NCBI RefSeq assembly: GCF_027744825.2
Contig: NC_071335.1
Span: forward strand, 11,427,001 to 11,491,000
Length of the DNA: 64,000 nt
Reading direction: 5' to 3'
Source of the DNA: Synchiropus splendidus
Taxonomy: Eukaryota; Chordata; Actinopteri; Syngnathiformes; Callionymidae
A program made the position numbers and the translations under genes. Each line of letters starts with the position of its first letter. Within the stretch, counting starts at the first letter, position 1. Shown in pieces: positions 25,296 to 38,110 of the stretch. Below the pieces are notes generated by a model. It had not been told where the DNA came from, did no database searches, and saw only the letters and a program-made list of their open reading frames with translations.

Positions 25296-28200
25296 GGAGA
25301 CATCACACTTCCTCCAACCAAAAACATTACTCTCCCACACACCATCCGTTAGAATCTCACCTCCCACTTGCCGTCCAGTGCTGAGTGTCTTGTTATGTGC
25401 TACCACATTTGCTCTAATAGAGAGTTTCATTAAAATCCTCCTCAATCTCTCTCAGTGCCTCAGAGACTGCTGCTGAAAGGCTTCTGCTGGGTGTCTCCGA
25501 GGCCATGACTGAGTGCCCCGCTAGGTCATTTCAGTTGTGTAAACTTTCATTCTCATAAATCGAGCTGGTGTTTGGATATTTTCCACACTTATAGTCCAGC
25601 TAGAAATCCGTTCCTTGTCGGAGAGCAGCTCTCTCAGTGTTCAAAAGTGTGACACACGCACAAAAAAAGAGACATTTTGACCTTTGGAAACACCAAGAAA
25701 CTAGAGTGAAGAGTTACAAGGACAATCATTTTCTACAAAGGGGACTTTTATGTAGTTGTTGATGATCGATCTGTCAGCTATTCCACGTATGTGGAAATGA
25801 ACGGCAGCAGATCAGTCAACACGATTGCATCATTGGTCCTACATGTATGTCACGCAGGATGATAAACAGGAACAGAAACAAGAACACAAAGATGCAAAAA
25901 AGACAATCATATTCACAGAGTCGACTTGGCACGTATGTTGTACTGCTTAATTGAACTGCTGGTTTTTCACCGTCTCCTTATTTGATGCCCCTATAACATG
26001 TATAATCTTCATTTTCCTGACCATAAAAGATGACTTTTTCGTTAGGCACATTCTACTCTCTTTTTTAATCTTCACCAAGACAGTAAAAAATGCCATGACA
26101 TGTCAGAAACCAGCGTCTGTTCACTGGTGTATGCAAGGATGGGGGCGAAGAAAAAAAAAGAGAAGACACAGAGATTATGCTAACTCAAAGAATTGTCGGG
26201 AAGAAACACCAATGTAAGCAGTTTTTCCTCCATATATTTATATATTTAGTTGTCAGGGCCCTCAAGCTTGTCACCCGCCAGAGTTTTATTTAAAAGAAGC
26301 TTATTGTGACTATAGACAGGCGGGATATATGATAAGAGGATCGACCAAACATGACACTGACTTAAATTCAAGTCTGCTTCAAGGTGCTGTGAAGGGAAAC
26401 GCGGGACAGCAGTTTTTGTCTTGTGGCACTTTTATGGGATAAAGCCAGAGATGAATCTTCTAGACTTTTTACTTTGTGTTAGCCACAGCTCCAGACGCTG
26501 AAATATGTTTTAACAGTTGCCCCCGTAGCAGAGCTATCATGCATCACAGCCTTTAAACAGTTCTATCTTCCTCAGGTTGTGGTTCTTCGCATGCCTTCAG
26601 TTGCCTTCATTAACACCCCTTTTTTTTTGCTTCTGTCGGCTCAACATGGTCAATGAGTAAAAACTGCTTGGGGTGATTTATTCATTTATTTTATATTTCA
26701 CCCATTCCAGAAGGTTTTGACTAGTATCACTTGTCCACACAAATATTCATGTCTTGATGTAGATATTTAACATTTTCAGTTTCCATGTTTTAATGGCAAA
26801 AAAATGCAGCTGCCCTCTGAAGTTTTCAGCACCACTCTACCCATCTCCCACTGATGATTTTCAATAATTCAAATCCATCATGACTGAAAAACACATAACT
26901 CATGCCAAATTTTGGGTGCATTTATGTAATTACACAGTAAAATTGAGTTCCAATTAGCTTCCACTTCTGTGTTGTGGCTGGTTGTTGTGTGCTGATGGAT
27001 GAAGAATTGAAGACTATAATTCTTAGTTGATCAATGCAAAATGTTGTCTTTGACTATCCTAAAACAATTTTTAGATCTTTTGCAGTCATGTCCTGTTGCA
27101 GCAGATGTTCGTGCCTTCAAATCTGAGAAAAAAATTGTCGAAAATTGACAAATGAAGCAACAACCCTGGTTTATTTCGTCTTAGAAATGCTTCAGACAAC
27201 ATTGAGACAATATGTTTATCCATTTTTTTTAAAATACACACAATTTTCTGCTTAAATATAAGTTCTAATGGAAGTGGAAACTGAAATATCAGCTCGAGGT
27301 ATTGGTTTCTTCCCCAATGACTGACTAATCTGAGCAGTTATTACGTTTCGGAGTCTGACTGAGTCATTTTAAATGACGCACTTGAGCGCCAAGTGTGCGT
27401 ACGAGGCTGTCACACCTTACTCTGTTAATCTCAGCTTTTCGATTGTGAGTGATTTGTCAGCAACATTGAAATCATGGTCGGTTTACGACTAACTTCCTTT
27501 GGAGAGAAAAGTTTTATTAAAGGAAATGCACCGGAGCAGATGAAACTGCTGAGGAGAACAAGGAACTCCAAAAGGGGTCATGAATTGAGCTTCAATAAGG
27601 ACCAACCTTTGGCCTGTTTATGGCTCCTCTTTCCCGCAACATTCTACCTGTTAGATAGGTGAAAATGTGACACATTTCTTTCTTCTAAACAAAGCTGACA
27701 TAGTTGCGATGCTGAATAGAGACTTGCACTAGATAGAGCACATGGCTTCCTCACCTCCTGCCTTGTAGGTTGTCAGTCCTTAGCTGTCGGAGGTCGGAGA
27801 AGGTGAACTTAACAAATTCAACCTGAGGGTGAAGCCCCTGAGGTGGCTGGGTGTCAGGACTGACCTCTTCCCGACAGCTTTGCTCTTCATTGGAACATGG
27901 TGCTTAAGTCCGGGAGCAAGTTAGAATATCAATGCGTCCTTCCTGGAGAGAGCTCATCCGGAAGATCTCTCACAGAGCAAGGTCTGTTTTTGTTGTCGTC
28001 ATGAGTTGAGGTTCATCAGTCGAAGTGTTGAGTACAAGCTTTTTCAGACGGGTACTTGACCATCCCATCATGCAAGGCTTTGACTTGCTGTTGACAATAG
28101 GTTAATAAAAATGGTCATGTCCTGAGTTGGGGAAGATCTGGCAGTAAAGATGGTGGAGATACACACCAATGTGGCTGTGGAACTTCAGAAGTCCGAGCTG

Positions 28201-29044
28201 AAGAGGAAAAAGAGTGGGAAACAGTTTTGGGCTGGGATATAGGCTTTACTGTGGTGACCATTAAAGATGATACCTAGGATTTTAATGACTTCACCTGCAG
28301 AGTTTTCATTGCGATTCATGCTCAGTCATTACCTCCACTATGAAATATTTTTTGCCAGTGTGTTTGCAAAAGAACTTGAAACAGACTTCATTGGAATTTT
28401 CAGGCAAAACTGATGAAACAGACAGATGATCTGATACGGTCAACCTGTTTTCTTCCTGTGTGAGTAAGATGCTGTGCCGTTGAGCTTATTTGAGGTTGTT
28501 TACAAATGATAGCAATCGTACTTTGAATGCTAAAATGTTACCTACCTTAAAATAAATAAAAGTTATTTCATGAAATCGAAATCGATAATATGATACTGAT
28601 ACTGTTGTCCACAGTTTACTAATGATTTTCTTTCGTAATTCTACAAGAGTTTTTGGGTGAATTATTTACAAAATAGTCCTTTACGTTAACAAAATGTGTG
28701 ACATGCTTTAATTTCAAAGCCAAACTTCATATAGGAATATATTATTATTAATAAAAATAAGTAAAGAATTGAATATTTAACAAAGATTAACTAGAGTGCA
28801 GTCACTGGAGTGAATACAGCAGTACCTGTTTCCTCCTGCCATACACACCGCCTGTGAATTCATGAGCACAAATGTGGGGTCAAAATGTTCAGCCAGAGTC
28901 GTGGTATTCCTACTGACATGCATCTGCAATACAGTTCAGACGGGGTGGGCCACTTAGTGTCGCACAGATCAGATGTACTCACTCTGTGTCCAAATTTGGT
29001 GGAGAGAAATGCTAACATTTGTTAGCATTCTGGGCCCTGTCAAT
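25296..29044. other. Non-coding DNA, no gene recognised
   Basis: Apparently unique, moderately AT-rich DNA. The 27760-28300 part has long partly open frames, but I cannot match them to any protein family. No RNA gene seen. Confidence 0.45.
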
Positions 29045-29123
29045 TCAGATATCGACATTTACTTTGATCGCAGATGCCGAAAAACGCGACCACGATTGCA
29101 AACCGATGAAATGTCCAGCCCTA
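29045..29123 (-). mobile_element. hAT-like terminus remnant
   Basis: On the minus strand this begins TAGGGCTGGACATTTCATCGG, a TAGGGCTG-type hAT terminus, and continues with CGATCAAAG-like sequence. The adjacent 8 bases outside are CTTCTAAT. I did not find the same 8-mer next to a second terminus, so the element is probably truncated. Confidence 0.45.
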
Positions 29124-29599
29124 CTTCTAATTCAAATAAATACGAGGCAAATGACGTACGTGCAAAATTAGGGGTTGCAGAACAACATTTTTAATTTTGT
29201 TCCAGTGCAATTTCTTAAAAATGCAATGTTCCCACTAAGAATTCCATCAAAGCAAGACAGGTGTGAGCCTGAATCGCTCTTGTTACTCACTGCAGGATGT
29301 GGCAATTTAAAAACTCCTATTTTTTTTGTGTTAATCTTGCAGTTGGAATGAAGCGAGGTATTTAGGAAATTGTGAAACTCACCAACAAACTTCAAGAAAG
29401 TGGCAAAATAATGTTGTCCTCGACTGTCTCTGTCAGCCCTCAGCCAGTGACTCTTACTCAACGTGAAATATGTCTCGATCGCGAGGAGTTTTGAGAGCGA
29501 TTTTTAATAAAGCTCAGATGCCTCAGTGGTTCCTCGTCCTCAGGTAGAAATGTGATGATCTATTTGCAGATGATGTGCTGACGTGGTGATGCGGATGGC

Positions 29600-29960
29600 A
29601 GTTAAGACAATAATGGCGCTGTGTTGGTGTTAATTTAGTCCCTTCTTAATGATTCTGGCGGGATCAGCGCTGATGAAGCTCATTTACTAGCGGGGACATT
29701 GTCATGGTAATGGGGCCGACACAGCCACCAGTCAAGAGTAGGTCACGTCGCGCGGAAGGCGCGGGTCTGGTGAGCTGGAGGCGAAGACGCAGGTTAGAGC
29801 GGCCGGCGGAGAGGCGTGGTGTGACAGATCGGGAGTCGAGATTCCAGCCTTCGCTGTGAAACCAGTGGGACGGCAGCTTCATCACGCTCTTAATTAAGAA
29901 CGCCAGAGACGATAAAAAATGTCGGCGGCATCCAAAGCCAATTTAGATTTTGTTCCACGT
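29600..29960. promoter_or_regulatory. Candidate regulatory block
   Basis: A GC-balanced stretch without repeats that includes GTTAATTTAGTCCC, TTCTTAATGATT, ATCAGCGCTGATGAAGC, TGTCATGGTAATGGGGCC and CTCTTAATTAAGAACG. ATCAGCGCTGAT is a perfect 12-bp palindrome. CTTAATTAAG at 29890-29899 is also palindromic. The motif density suggests a developmental enhancer, but conservation is untested. Confidence 0.3.
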
Positions 29961-30386
29961 GACAGATTGTGTGTCATCTATTTTCTTTATTAAACCCAGA
30001 CAATCTCCGACACACACAACATGCTCTCACAGATGTAATTGGGTACATCAATTATAAACATAATGTCGGCGCATTAAACGCGTTCAAAGTGAAAATGCCA
30101 ATGCAGGTTTGGACTAAGCGAAAGTATGTAGTCAAACTTCCCGCGTGCCAATTTTGAGCATGGCCTTGGGTTTTTAATAACAAGCCGCAGCCCACAGATG
30201 GACCCTGAATCATGTCGGTTTAGCAGCCACGAGCCTTATGTGCTAGTTTGGAACAAAGTTAAAGCGGATTTGGTTTCAGTTATACCTCCAATATCCCTCT
30301 CCAAATCTAAATGATGTTTTTTTTTTTTTTATCCAAGGGAGAGATGTAAGAAGTTTCCGGATCCTTCTTCTCCTGCCAAAGACAGT

Positions 30387-30500
30387 TGAGCTCCCCCCCC
30401 TTCACCCTAATATAACTCTCATCCTCTCACACACTATCTTTTTCACACCCTCTCCCTCCCCTCCCCATTCTCTCACATCTCACTCCTCCCTCGGCACCTC
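30387..30500. repeat. Polypyrimidine tract, about 110 bp
   Basis: Almost uninterrupted C/T sequence with few A and very few G. Such tracts can form triplex DNA or act as splice-acceptor-like sequence, but no exon follows that I can support. Confidence 0.8.
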
Positions 30501-30504
30501 GATG

Positions 30505-30575
30505 TGTTTCTCTTTAATTGAGATGCATTTCAATATGGTGCAAATGAGCTTTCTGCAGCTCCCAGTCCAAACTTG
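30505..30575. promoter_or_regulatory. Candidate regulatory block
   Basis: TTTAATTGAGATGCATTTCA followed by ATATGGTGCAAATGAGC and TTCTGCAGC. ATGCATTT and ATGCAAAT-like motifs (octamer-type) sit beside a homeodomain-type TTTAATTG core. It lies between the polypyrimidine tract and a TG microsatellite. Confidence 0.25.
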
Positions 30576-30585
30576 CAACCTGCAT

Positions 30586-30606
30586 ATGTGTGTGTGTGTG
30601 TGTGTG
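30586..30606. repeat. (TG)n microsatellite
   Basis: About ten TG units. Confidence 0.92.
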
Positions 30607-33057
30607 CGAGGGTGCACTCTGGCATGATGTAAGGATGTGTGTGAGTGAAAAGAATTCCCACACTAAAAAGTGAAGGCTCCACTTTCCCGTTCCACTCTTT
30701 AGATGCCATTTCTCTCCAACAAATATGCATTTTTTTCCTTTCATACGGGGAACATTTTCTTCTCACGGCAGCTTCAGAGAAGGAATTCCCCTGACAGGGC
30801 CGTAGATGAAACAGCCAGCTGAGAAATCACCAGACTAATAATGTCCAACAGAATGAATATGTTTCATGTATTTGGTTCACACTGAGTAACTTGAAAAGTA
30901 CACGTTGGCAACCTTGGGTGAGGAGGATGCCATTCTGCGGTGGATGACATCACCTCTCTGCTTATGTTTCACAACAAGCGCTAAACTGAATTAAAGTTGT
31001 TCCACCTGCAAGTGACACTACTTGTGAGAAATGACGTCCGGGGGCAGAAAGTGAGGCGCGTTTGGGAAAAGCCAGCTTTATCCTGAAGACAAATGCAGCC
31101 TCCAGTGCAGTTCGCAAGTCTCTGGCGTCTATGATCAGGTGTATGAAGTATGCATGTGAGCGCACACACGCAGTCATTAGGGAGAGTGATGCTGACAGTG
31201 GGGTGACCTTGGGTCTCCCGGTCTTCCTCCTGTCGATGAGGAGGATGACTTACTGCCTCCCTACACATCCATGATGGCTCATTTATTATCATTAGGCACA
31301 CAGTCAAAAGATGCTGCTTAGGCCCTTAAGACAGAGTGATGCGTCTGTGTGTACATGTGCTTGTCTCTGCTGGAATGGCTGCCAGCCTCTTACCTCTGAG
31401 CAAGCCTCGCATGCTCCGACTCCTGCCTTACATTTGACTGAAAGTCAGTCGCGATCCTATCGTGGACTCCGCCGGCGAGTGCCGGTCCACATCTGCCTTC
31501 CAGTGGCATCTCTGCTGCTTACTTTCTTGTATAAATGATAGCGTATGCCCCAGCCCTAACCTTATGTCACCCAGTCAGCCGCTGAGCAGCGCCAGTGCTA
31601 TACGACCCCCTCAGGCCCCCCCCCCCTCTTGTGCTATCGTTTCTCAGCATGATGGATGGAGACTTCTGCTGACCAGTCAATACCCAATCTGAGCTTCACT
31701 GTCCTGATTTAAGATAGAGCAGCAGCCAGGTGACACACGTCACTTTAATCACTCCCAGCATCAACTGCACGGCCAAGATGGGTGTGTGTGTGCGTGTGTG
31801 TTCGTATTAGTTCCTCACTCCGTCAAGACCCTCTGTAATCACATAGCCATGGGCAAGTGGCAACACTGCTGGCAGAGTAAATGTTTCTTTGGGTGTGTAT
31901 TAGGGAGGATTTATAGGGTGAGGAGCACGAAACGCGGTGGAGGGATTGCTGAACTGACCACTGTGGATCGCACAAGTCACACACTTCACTTTTTTTCTCA
32001 GAACGTTTTCAACCCTGCTTTACGAGACTTGCTGAATGAACTTCAAATTTCAGTTCTCAACAAGGTAGATCAAGAATAGATTCCATTACTGTTCCAAAGA
32101 CCCCGTTCTTTGGCTGAGGTTCTTGTCGAAATCTTACACCAAGATTGGTATTAGAATCTTTTAGGGGTCTTGAATGAAGTATCAGTACCCAAAAAGAAAT
32201 TCAAATGGACATTGCAGTGTAATAGAATATGCTTTTCAAATCGCAAAGGCTGCAATTTTGAAAGGAAAAAGCGCGCCACCCTGCTGAGGCGAGACTGTGA
32301 AATAGAAAACTCTGGCAACCTGCTCCACCAGTCTGACAACCAAGCAGGAGCTGCTCTACAACAGTGGAAGATTATCTGGACTGTCCGACCCATGTCTCAC
32401 ATGCGCACTCTTTCATTTGATCATTTCCTCGTTGTCCGTCACGTATGAAATGCAACCAGCTCCGTTGTCGCTGTGATGATTCAACCTAAAGCATGATTCA
32501 AAGTCTGCACCTATACAGTGCTGAATTAGAAAATGTACTGGATCTACTTTGCTCTCCATCGACTGACGTCTTGTCGGGGTGATGCGTCATACTCAGCATA
32601 AACGCGGAACCCAATACATTATACTAATATTGCACAGTGATTAAAGGTTTTTATTTTCACGGTTTAATGAAGTGAAATAAAGATATGTCATTCTTATCGA
32701 CGTATGCATCATTTCATAGTATATGTGAGTGTGTGTGTATGTTACAGGGAAGAAGAGTTTACATGTTGATTTTATCAGATGTTGTTGGTCATACCATAGA
32801 ATAATGTATTGCTTGTGTTTGGAAAATAATGCAGAAATGCCACCACTCAAAAATAAAATAAATAAATTTATAATAATATATAAATTATTTAAATACAATT
32901 TCATAATAATATGACTATTTAAAAATAATAATAATAATAAAAGCTATGAAAATAGAAACCATTATGTAGTCAATAGAAGCAAAATAGCCAATGGCTAATA
33001 ACAAAACAACCAACATGGAAGCTGAACACATCTAGGTCACTGTCTACCTGACGCCTA

Positions 33058-33092
33058 GCGCAGTGTTAGCACTCCAGGTACTAACACTGTGC
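33058..33092. repeat. Imperfect inverted repeat, 12-bp stem and 11-nt loop
   Basis: GCGCAGTGTTAG pairs with CTAACACTGTGC, with a single G·T wobble. It may be the core of a decayed transposon or a chance hairpin. Confidence 0.7.
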
Positions 33093-33549
33093 ATCGTATC
33101 CATTCATTTAGAGTGACGATACCTGGTGAATATCCATATTTTCACGATGATAGTGTGAGACTGCAAGTGTTTTCTTCGAATTGCCTCATGAGCGATCAAC
33201 ATAGCACTGTATTAATGCGTTTAAAGTGCACAATGTTTATAATGATAAACAAACAATGATCTCCGCGGCAATTTCAAGTTCACCCTGCTGGAACAGGATG
33301 ACTGTCTAGCGCCTGCAGCGTAGAATATGTTTGGTCATGCTTCCAGTACGTGGGTTCATATGACGTTTTCCCGAAGCTACAGTATTTACTGAGCGCTGCC
33401 TTTACGTGCATCACACATGCATCACTGACTGGTCATGGACATGACATGGCGTTCACAGAATGATACCCTAACTCCTCATGCAGACACGGTCGCCAGCATC
33501 CAAAGGCATCAGGGCGACAGGTTTGTGTACACATTGCCACGCTTCTTTA

Positions 33550-33625
33550 CTGCCCCCCACACGCCCCCTGCCATGACTGTGGCGTGGCAGTCTAATTTAT
33601 GAGGTGCCGTTAATTTGGCCTAAAC
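33550..33625. promoter_or_regulatory. Candidate regulatory block
   Basis: GACTGTGGCGTGGCAGTC, TCTAATTTATGAGG and CCGTTAATTTGGCC occur within 70 bp. GACTG-TGGCGTGG-CAGTC has complementary ends. Inference from motif content only. Confidence 0.2.
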
Positions 33626-36433
33626 GCTTGTTGGCTGCGCTCCCCTCCTCCCCTCGTGGTCTCTGCTACACTCCGTCTCCTCCCCGCTATCATTCGTCAC
33701 TCTGCGAAGTAAATCAAAGAGGTGGTATTGCACAGCAGGCAATACACCGACTGGACACCTTGACTAATATACCACTGTCCTCCCTCCTCTCCAGCTTTCT
33801 GGCAGTCCCTTCCTCTCTCAATCTCTCCTGCCGGACGTCTAAATCAAATCTGCCCTCTCTTCCTTCTGCGGACGGCCATGTGCGATAACTTTTATTCCCA
33901 GACAATATCGATCCACTGGTATCTGCATGTGTGGCAGGAGATACAGCGCTTGATGCATCTCCACCTGCCGTCCTTCATTTCAGTTTGAGAACCACCGTTA
34001 TTTTTATTATAATCCATCAAGCAAAAAATATAGTCGACAGAAGAAAAAGCGACTTCCTCACTCAGGTGATTATGTGAATACAAAAGTGGCTTAGACAAGT
34101 CTTCTGCGTCTCTGCTTCCTTCACACTCATCTCCCTGTGTTCTTCTCATCAACCCACCCACTGACTCCACACTTCTGCCCTCCACCTTTTTTTAACTGTC
34201 TTTCCTCACTCCTTTACCTTGCCTCCTCCCCCAGCCTCCTGTTCTCATGTTTGGTGTAAATTTAGAACAGAAGGCATAGGGAATGCTTTGTGTGAGTGTG
34301 AGACCGATAGTGTGTGTTTCCACTACATGAAAGCTTCTCTCAGTCCCCGTACGCAACTCTGATGGGGCTGATTAAAAACCTAAAGCCTTGGTTTTTCATC
34401 CACATTTTCACATGCAATCAGCCACACATACGCTGCAGCGTGCGTGAACACACACGGCAGGATAACTTGCCTCCATCATTATCCTCCTCTCTTTGTATCG
34501 TCTGCTTCTCACCGCTGTCATCGACTCTATTTCTCCATCGGTTCGCCCCTTCAAACACAAACAGTGAATTGACTGGTTGGAGGAGATATATCCTGATGGT
34601 GTGGAAGCAGAGTGTAACAACATCAGGGTTCAGAGACTCCCTCATCACTTTACACCACAGTGCTCGGTCTAATTCCACACGCAGCCCCCTGCACACCTAC
34701 AGCCGTGTGAATAGCTCCTGAGCCTGCTCTCTGTTTAATCTTGTCCTCTTTTTTTATCCACTCATTACATTTCTACTCTTTCTTAATCCTGGTTTTCAGG
34801 ACTTTACCGCTCATATCTTTCCTTCTACCAGCGTTGAACTTCTCTATAATGTTAACAACATTTATTCCCACTGCTCCTCTTCCAGCACCTCCACCACGTC
34901 CCCCCCCCCACTCTTCCTCATTTCCCCTCCCAGCCTCCCCTCCTTGTCACTTCTTGCTCTCTGGATAGAATACCTGCATGTGCACATGATAAAATGCTGC
35001 CTCGGCTTTATTCCACTGTGGATAGAACAAACCCACTGTGGTTATGATGTCTTTTACATAGAGCTCCAAATGAACTGGAGTGAAAAACACTTGGTCCATA
35101 TTTTGAGGTCAGCTGTTATTTTGGACACCAAACTGATGGGGTTAATGTTATAAATAAATAATTGTTATGAAGCGAGGAAGAGGGTTGTTTCAAAATTTGA
35201 GACATAGTCCAAGTCGCTGGCTGAATGTGGCTGTTTATTTATCCTCCCTCTTTTAGCTGGAAATAATCAGCCACTTTTAGGTTTACGAGAAGATAGAATT
35301 CTCCTTAACCACCGCTCAAACATGTTTCCATTCTTCTCCAATGGAGTTTCAACTTGCCAGAAAATCGTCAGTCAAAGCGTGAACACACTTTTTTGGAAGT
35401 CAAGGTATGAACATATGATCTAGTTTTGGTAGTGAGTGCTTCGCCTGTTTTAATAGCCAGACCAGACTTGGACCCTGGACCTTGAGTTTGACAAGTCTAA
35501 TGTAAACGGCAACAGACCTGTCCTGGGTACTTGTTCAGAGTTCAGGGATTACTTTTTGGAAATGTAAAAACTACTTTAGAGACTTTAATAAAGTCTACTG
35601 TATCTTGAAATGATATTGAAACCCACCTGGAAATATTTTAATTTTGCCTCCTGTACGTAAATTCACTGTAGAATTCTGGTCCTTTCTTTATGTCTTTTTT
35701 AATACTTTTTTTTTTTTTTTTTCATTTTGAGGGATATGAACTCCTATAGTGCCTGTGATTAAAGTCCTGAGGGAAGTACCGACACAGCAAATCAAACTGA
35801 GGTTAAAACAAATGTTCTAGTCGTGTGTGGATGTGATTCGTTTCATAAATTTGGTTGATGAATTACTGATGTTTATGCCATTGTCATCTGTCTCGTGGTA
35901 ATTGATGTGAAACTTGTGGATGTCTCCAGCAGTTAATTCCAATTCAGTGCTCAACTTAGGAACCTCATTCGTAGCAAGTATTTCTTCCATTTGGTAAATA
36001 GCGAAACATTTTTTTAAATACACAGGAAGGAAAAAAAATGACCCGAGCTTGTGCCTGAGTACTTTTTAATAATGCACTGACACAGTTGTATGAGTTAAAC
36101 AGAGTGATGAGTTTGGACCAACATCCACGGAAATAAACCAAGAGGCAGATCGCCGGTAACTTCCTCCATCGCCATGGTTACCAGTTGGTCCACTAGGGCT
36201 GTTCATCACTTTGCTGAGATATTTGATTGTCTCCAGTCTCATGTTATTTCCCTTTGATATTTAAAGCTCTTCTGCAGCCCACCACCCAGACGATTTGCTT
36301 ATGACTGATAATGACAAAATGTACAGTAACCTCCTGCTTCTTACATCCTTAGTGCATCATGCGTGTTGGTGGGAAATCGATCCGTCTCAGGAAGCTCACT
36401 AGAACCAACAGTACCTCGCTGACTTAAGTGTTT

Positions 36434-36441
36434 ATTCACAG
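36434..36441. repeat. Target-site duplication, left (ATTCACAG)
   Basis: Eight bases directly before the hAT element. The identical 8-mer is at 37387-37394, directly after it. Confidence 0.85.
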
Positions 36442-37386
36442 TAGGGATGGGTGACAACTATAGTACACGGTATACGGCCAAAAACATTCCCCCTGATGAG
36501 AGTTTCGCGTCTCACGATAAAGTCTGTGGTGACAGCAGACACCGGCATGTGACAGTTGTGGAGAGTTTTGTTTCATTATCATAGATGTAAACTCATTTTA
36601 AATACAGAAAACTTTTGATAGTGACATTGGTCTCTGGATCTGTGTTACTTTTATTAGATGGAGTGGTCCTTATAGGTTTTCTGACGCGGTTGTCTGCCTT
36701 GGTTCATATCAACACATGTAGAGTCTCCCGCTCCGCTGGAGCTTCGCCGAAACAGTAGCTGGATATTTGACAGACATCCACTCCGCTATTGGCGGCGGCG
36801 TCCTCTCCCCGGATTAGTGTTCCCACTGACACCGGCAGTGCTAATGCTATAACCAGGCATCAGTTAGGGACCATCAACAAATTCTGATTTGGTCAAAGTG
36901 TCAATGAAATTTTAGGTGAGAGAATTGTGAAAAGGTTTTTCATCACACAAGACAAAGGACTGTCAGTTTGTATAATAATTTGGGGAATAGAATATGACTA
37001 AATGATGATTTATTCGCATTATTTCTCATATTTCTTCAATAGCATCTAGGAAATGTGGCCAGACTGGTTCATGCCTAAAGTAAAAATGAGACATGATACA
37101 TTGGGGACAGCAGTTAAATTTAAATTTACCCCCTAAACAAAGCTGGCAGTTTGTCAGACACAACCGGGTTCTACCAGAGATGTGAAACATTGAATTTCTC
37201 ATCTCTACACTTAGTTAAACAAATGATGAAGTTGGAGACAAACTCCACTAATAGGTTTCAACAGTTTCAAGAGAGACTGCAGTCAGTCCAACACATGGAA
37301 TAGAATGAAAATGTATTTTTATCGTGATAATTATCATTATCGCCGAAATGACAATATTTATCAAGATATTTATTTTTTCATCCCGA
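36442..37386. mobile_element. Nonautonomous hAT transposon, 945 bp, with 8-bp TSD
   Basis: The left end reads TAGGGATGGGTGAC. The right end, on the opposite strand, reads TCGGGATGAAAAAATAAATA. This gives short imperfect terminal inverted repeats of the TAGGGATG type used by hAT elements. Both ends abut the exact 8-mer ATTCACAG, the duplication length made by hAT transposases. The right end carries ATCGTGATAATTATCATTATCG and TATCAAGATATTTA, the 'tatcgtgata' sequence common in fish hAT repeats. No open frame resembling a BED-finger or hAT transposase is present, so it must have been moved by a transposase supplied elsewhere. Confidence 0.82.
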
Positions 37387-37394
37387 ATTCACAG
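37387..37394. repeat. Target-site duplication, right (ATTCACAG)
   Basis: Exact copy of 36434-36441. The next three bases (TAG) also match the first three of the element, so the visible match is 11 bases. Confidence 0.85.
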
Positions 37395-37544
37395 TAGCAA
37401 CATAAGGCAGCTATATCGGGATGTCGGCTTCCTAAGTCCTGTTGCTAAGTCGGGAATTCTGCGTAGCCTTTCCCATTTGGAACAATCGTGTTCAGTGTGG
37501 TCATGTAGCTTTCGGGTTCATTCGCGGCGATAAAATCCGTAAGC

Positions 37545-38110
37545 AAAACTCCCAGCCCGTAATTGCTCCCTGCTGGGATGGCTAATGAGTCAGTTATTTA
37601 TAGGTTTTTATCTACAAACAACAAATTGAATTAATTACAGAAACTTCAAAAGCCTAAAGTATACGTAAAATTCAACCTTGTTAGAGTGTTAGGGGGAAAA
37701 GGACGGGGAATCACAGCGGATGTGTCTCACTGGGAGTCTTTATCTGCACAAGTGAAAATGTAATTCTGCAGTCAATAGATTCAGGTTATGTTCTTTCGGA
37801 TCAGCGGGATAAATCTGGGTTTATCAACTGCTGACAATGACGGCGAGCACAGTGAGGTAATTGCAGGATGAATATTATATCAAAGAAATCTTCTCTCTTC
37901 ATTCTGCCGCCATTTCCAGGTGGATTTCCTTTCTTGTTCAGTATTTAAAGGCCTCACGTTCGAGAAAGCCTGTCGTTAAATGCTAATGGAAAATATATGA
38001 GCACAAACTGGTCAGTCAGGAAATGTGCGCTGTCTTCTGGTGTGAATATCATGATGTGTGCGCTTCCCTGCGAGATCTCCAGGAGCGAAGCCAAGTGGCT
38101 CAGGCTGAGC
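37545..38110. promoter_or_regulatory. Candidate regulatory block
   Basis: Repeat-free sequence with CCCGTAATTGCTCCC, GGCTAATGAGTCAG, TTGAATTAATTACAG, GAGGTAATTGCAGG and TGCTAATGGAAAATAT. It contains several homeodomain cores (TAATTG, TAATTA, TAATGA) and an AP-1-like TGAGTCAG. Inference only. Confidence 0.3.

Larger units (their letters stand above)
30607..36441. other. Non-coding DNA, no gene recognised
   Basis: About 5.8 kb. It contains AT-rich low complexity at 32840-32945 with ATA units, pyrimidine-rich stretches at 34180-34245 and 34850-34965, and T-runs near 35705-35722. A 12-bp-stem hairpin (33058-33092) and one candidate regulatory block (33550-33625) are listed separately. No coding exon is supported. 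Confidence 0.5.

Noticed and set aside
27760..28300. Possible decayed coding sequence
   Set aside because: Several partly open stretches are present, but no motif of a reverse transcriptase, transposase or host protein could be recognised.
35475..35500. CCTTGAGTTTGACA, resembling the hAT terminus at 24000
   Set aside because: Only 14 bases match, and the neighbouring 'ggcc' block is missing.
36190..36240. TAGGGCTGTTCATCAC, possible hAT start
   Set aside because: No matching right end and no repeated 8-mer. The following sequence does not resemble a known family.
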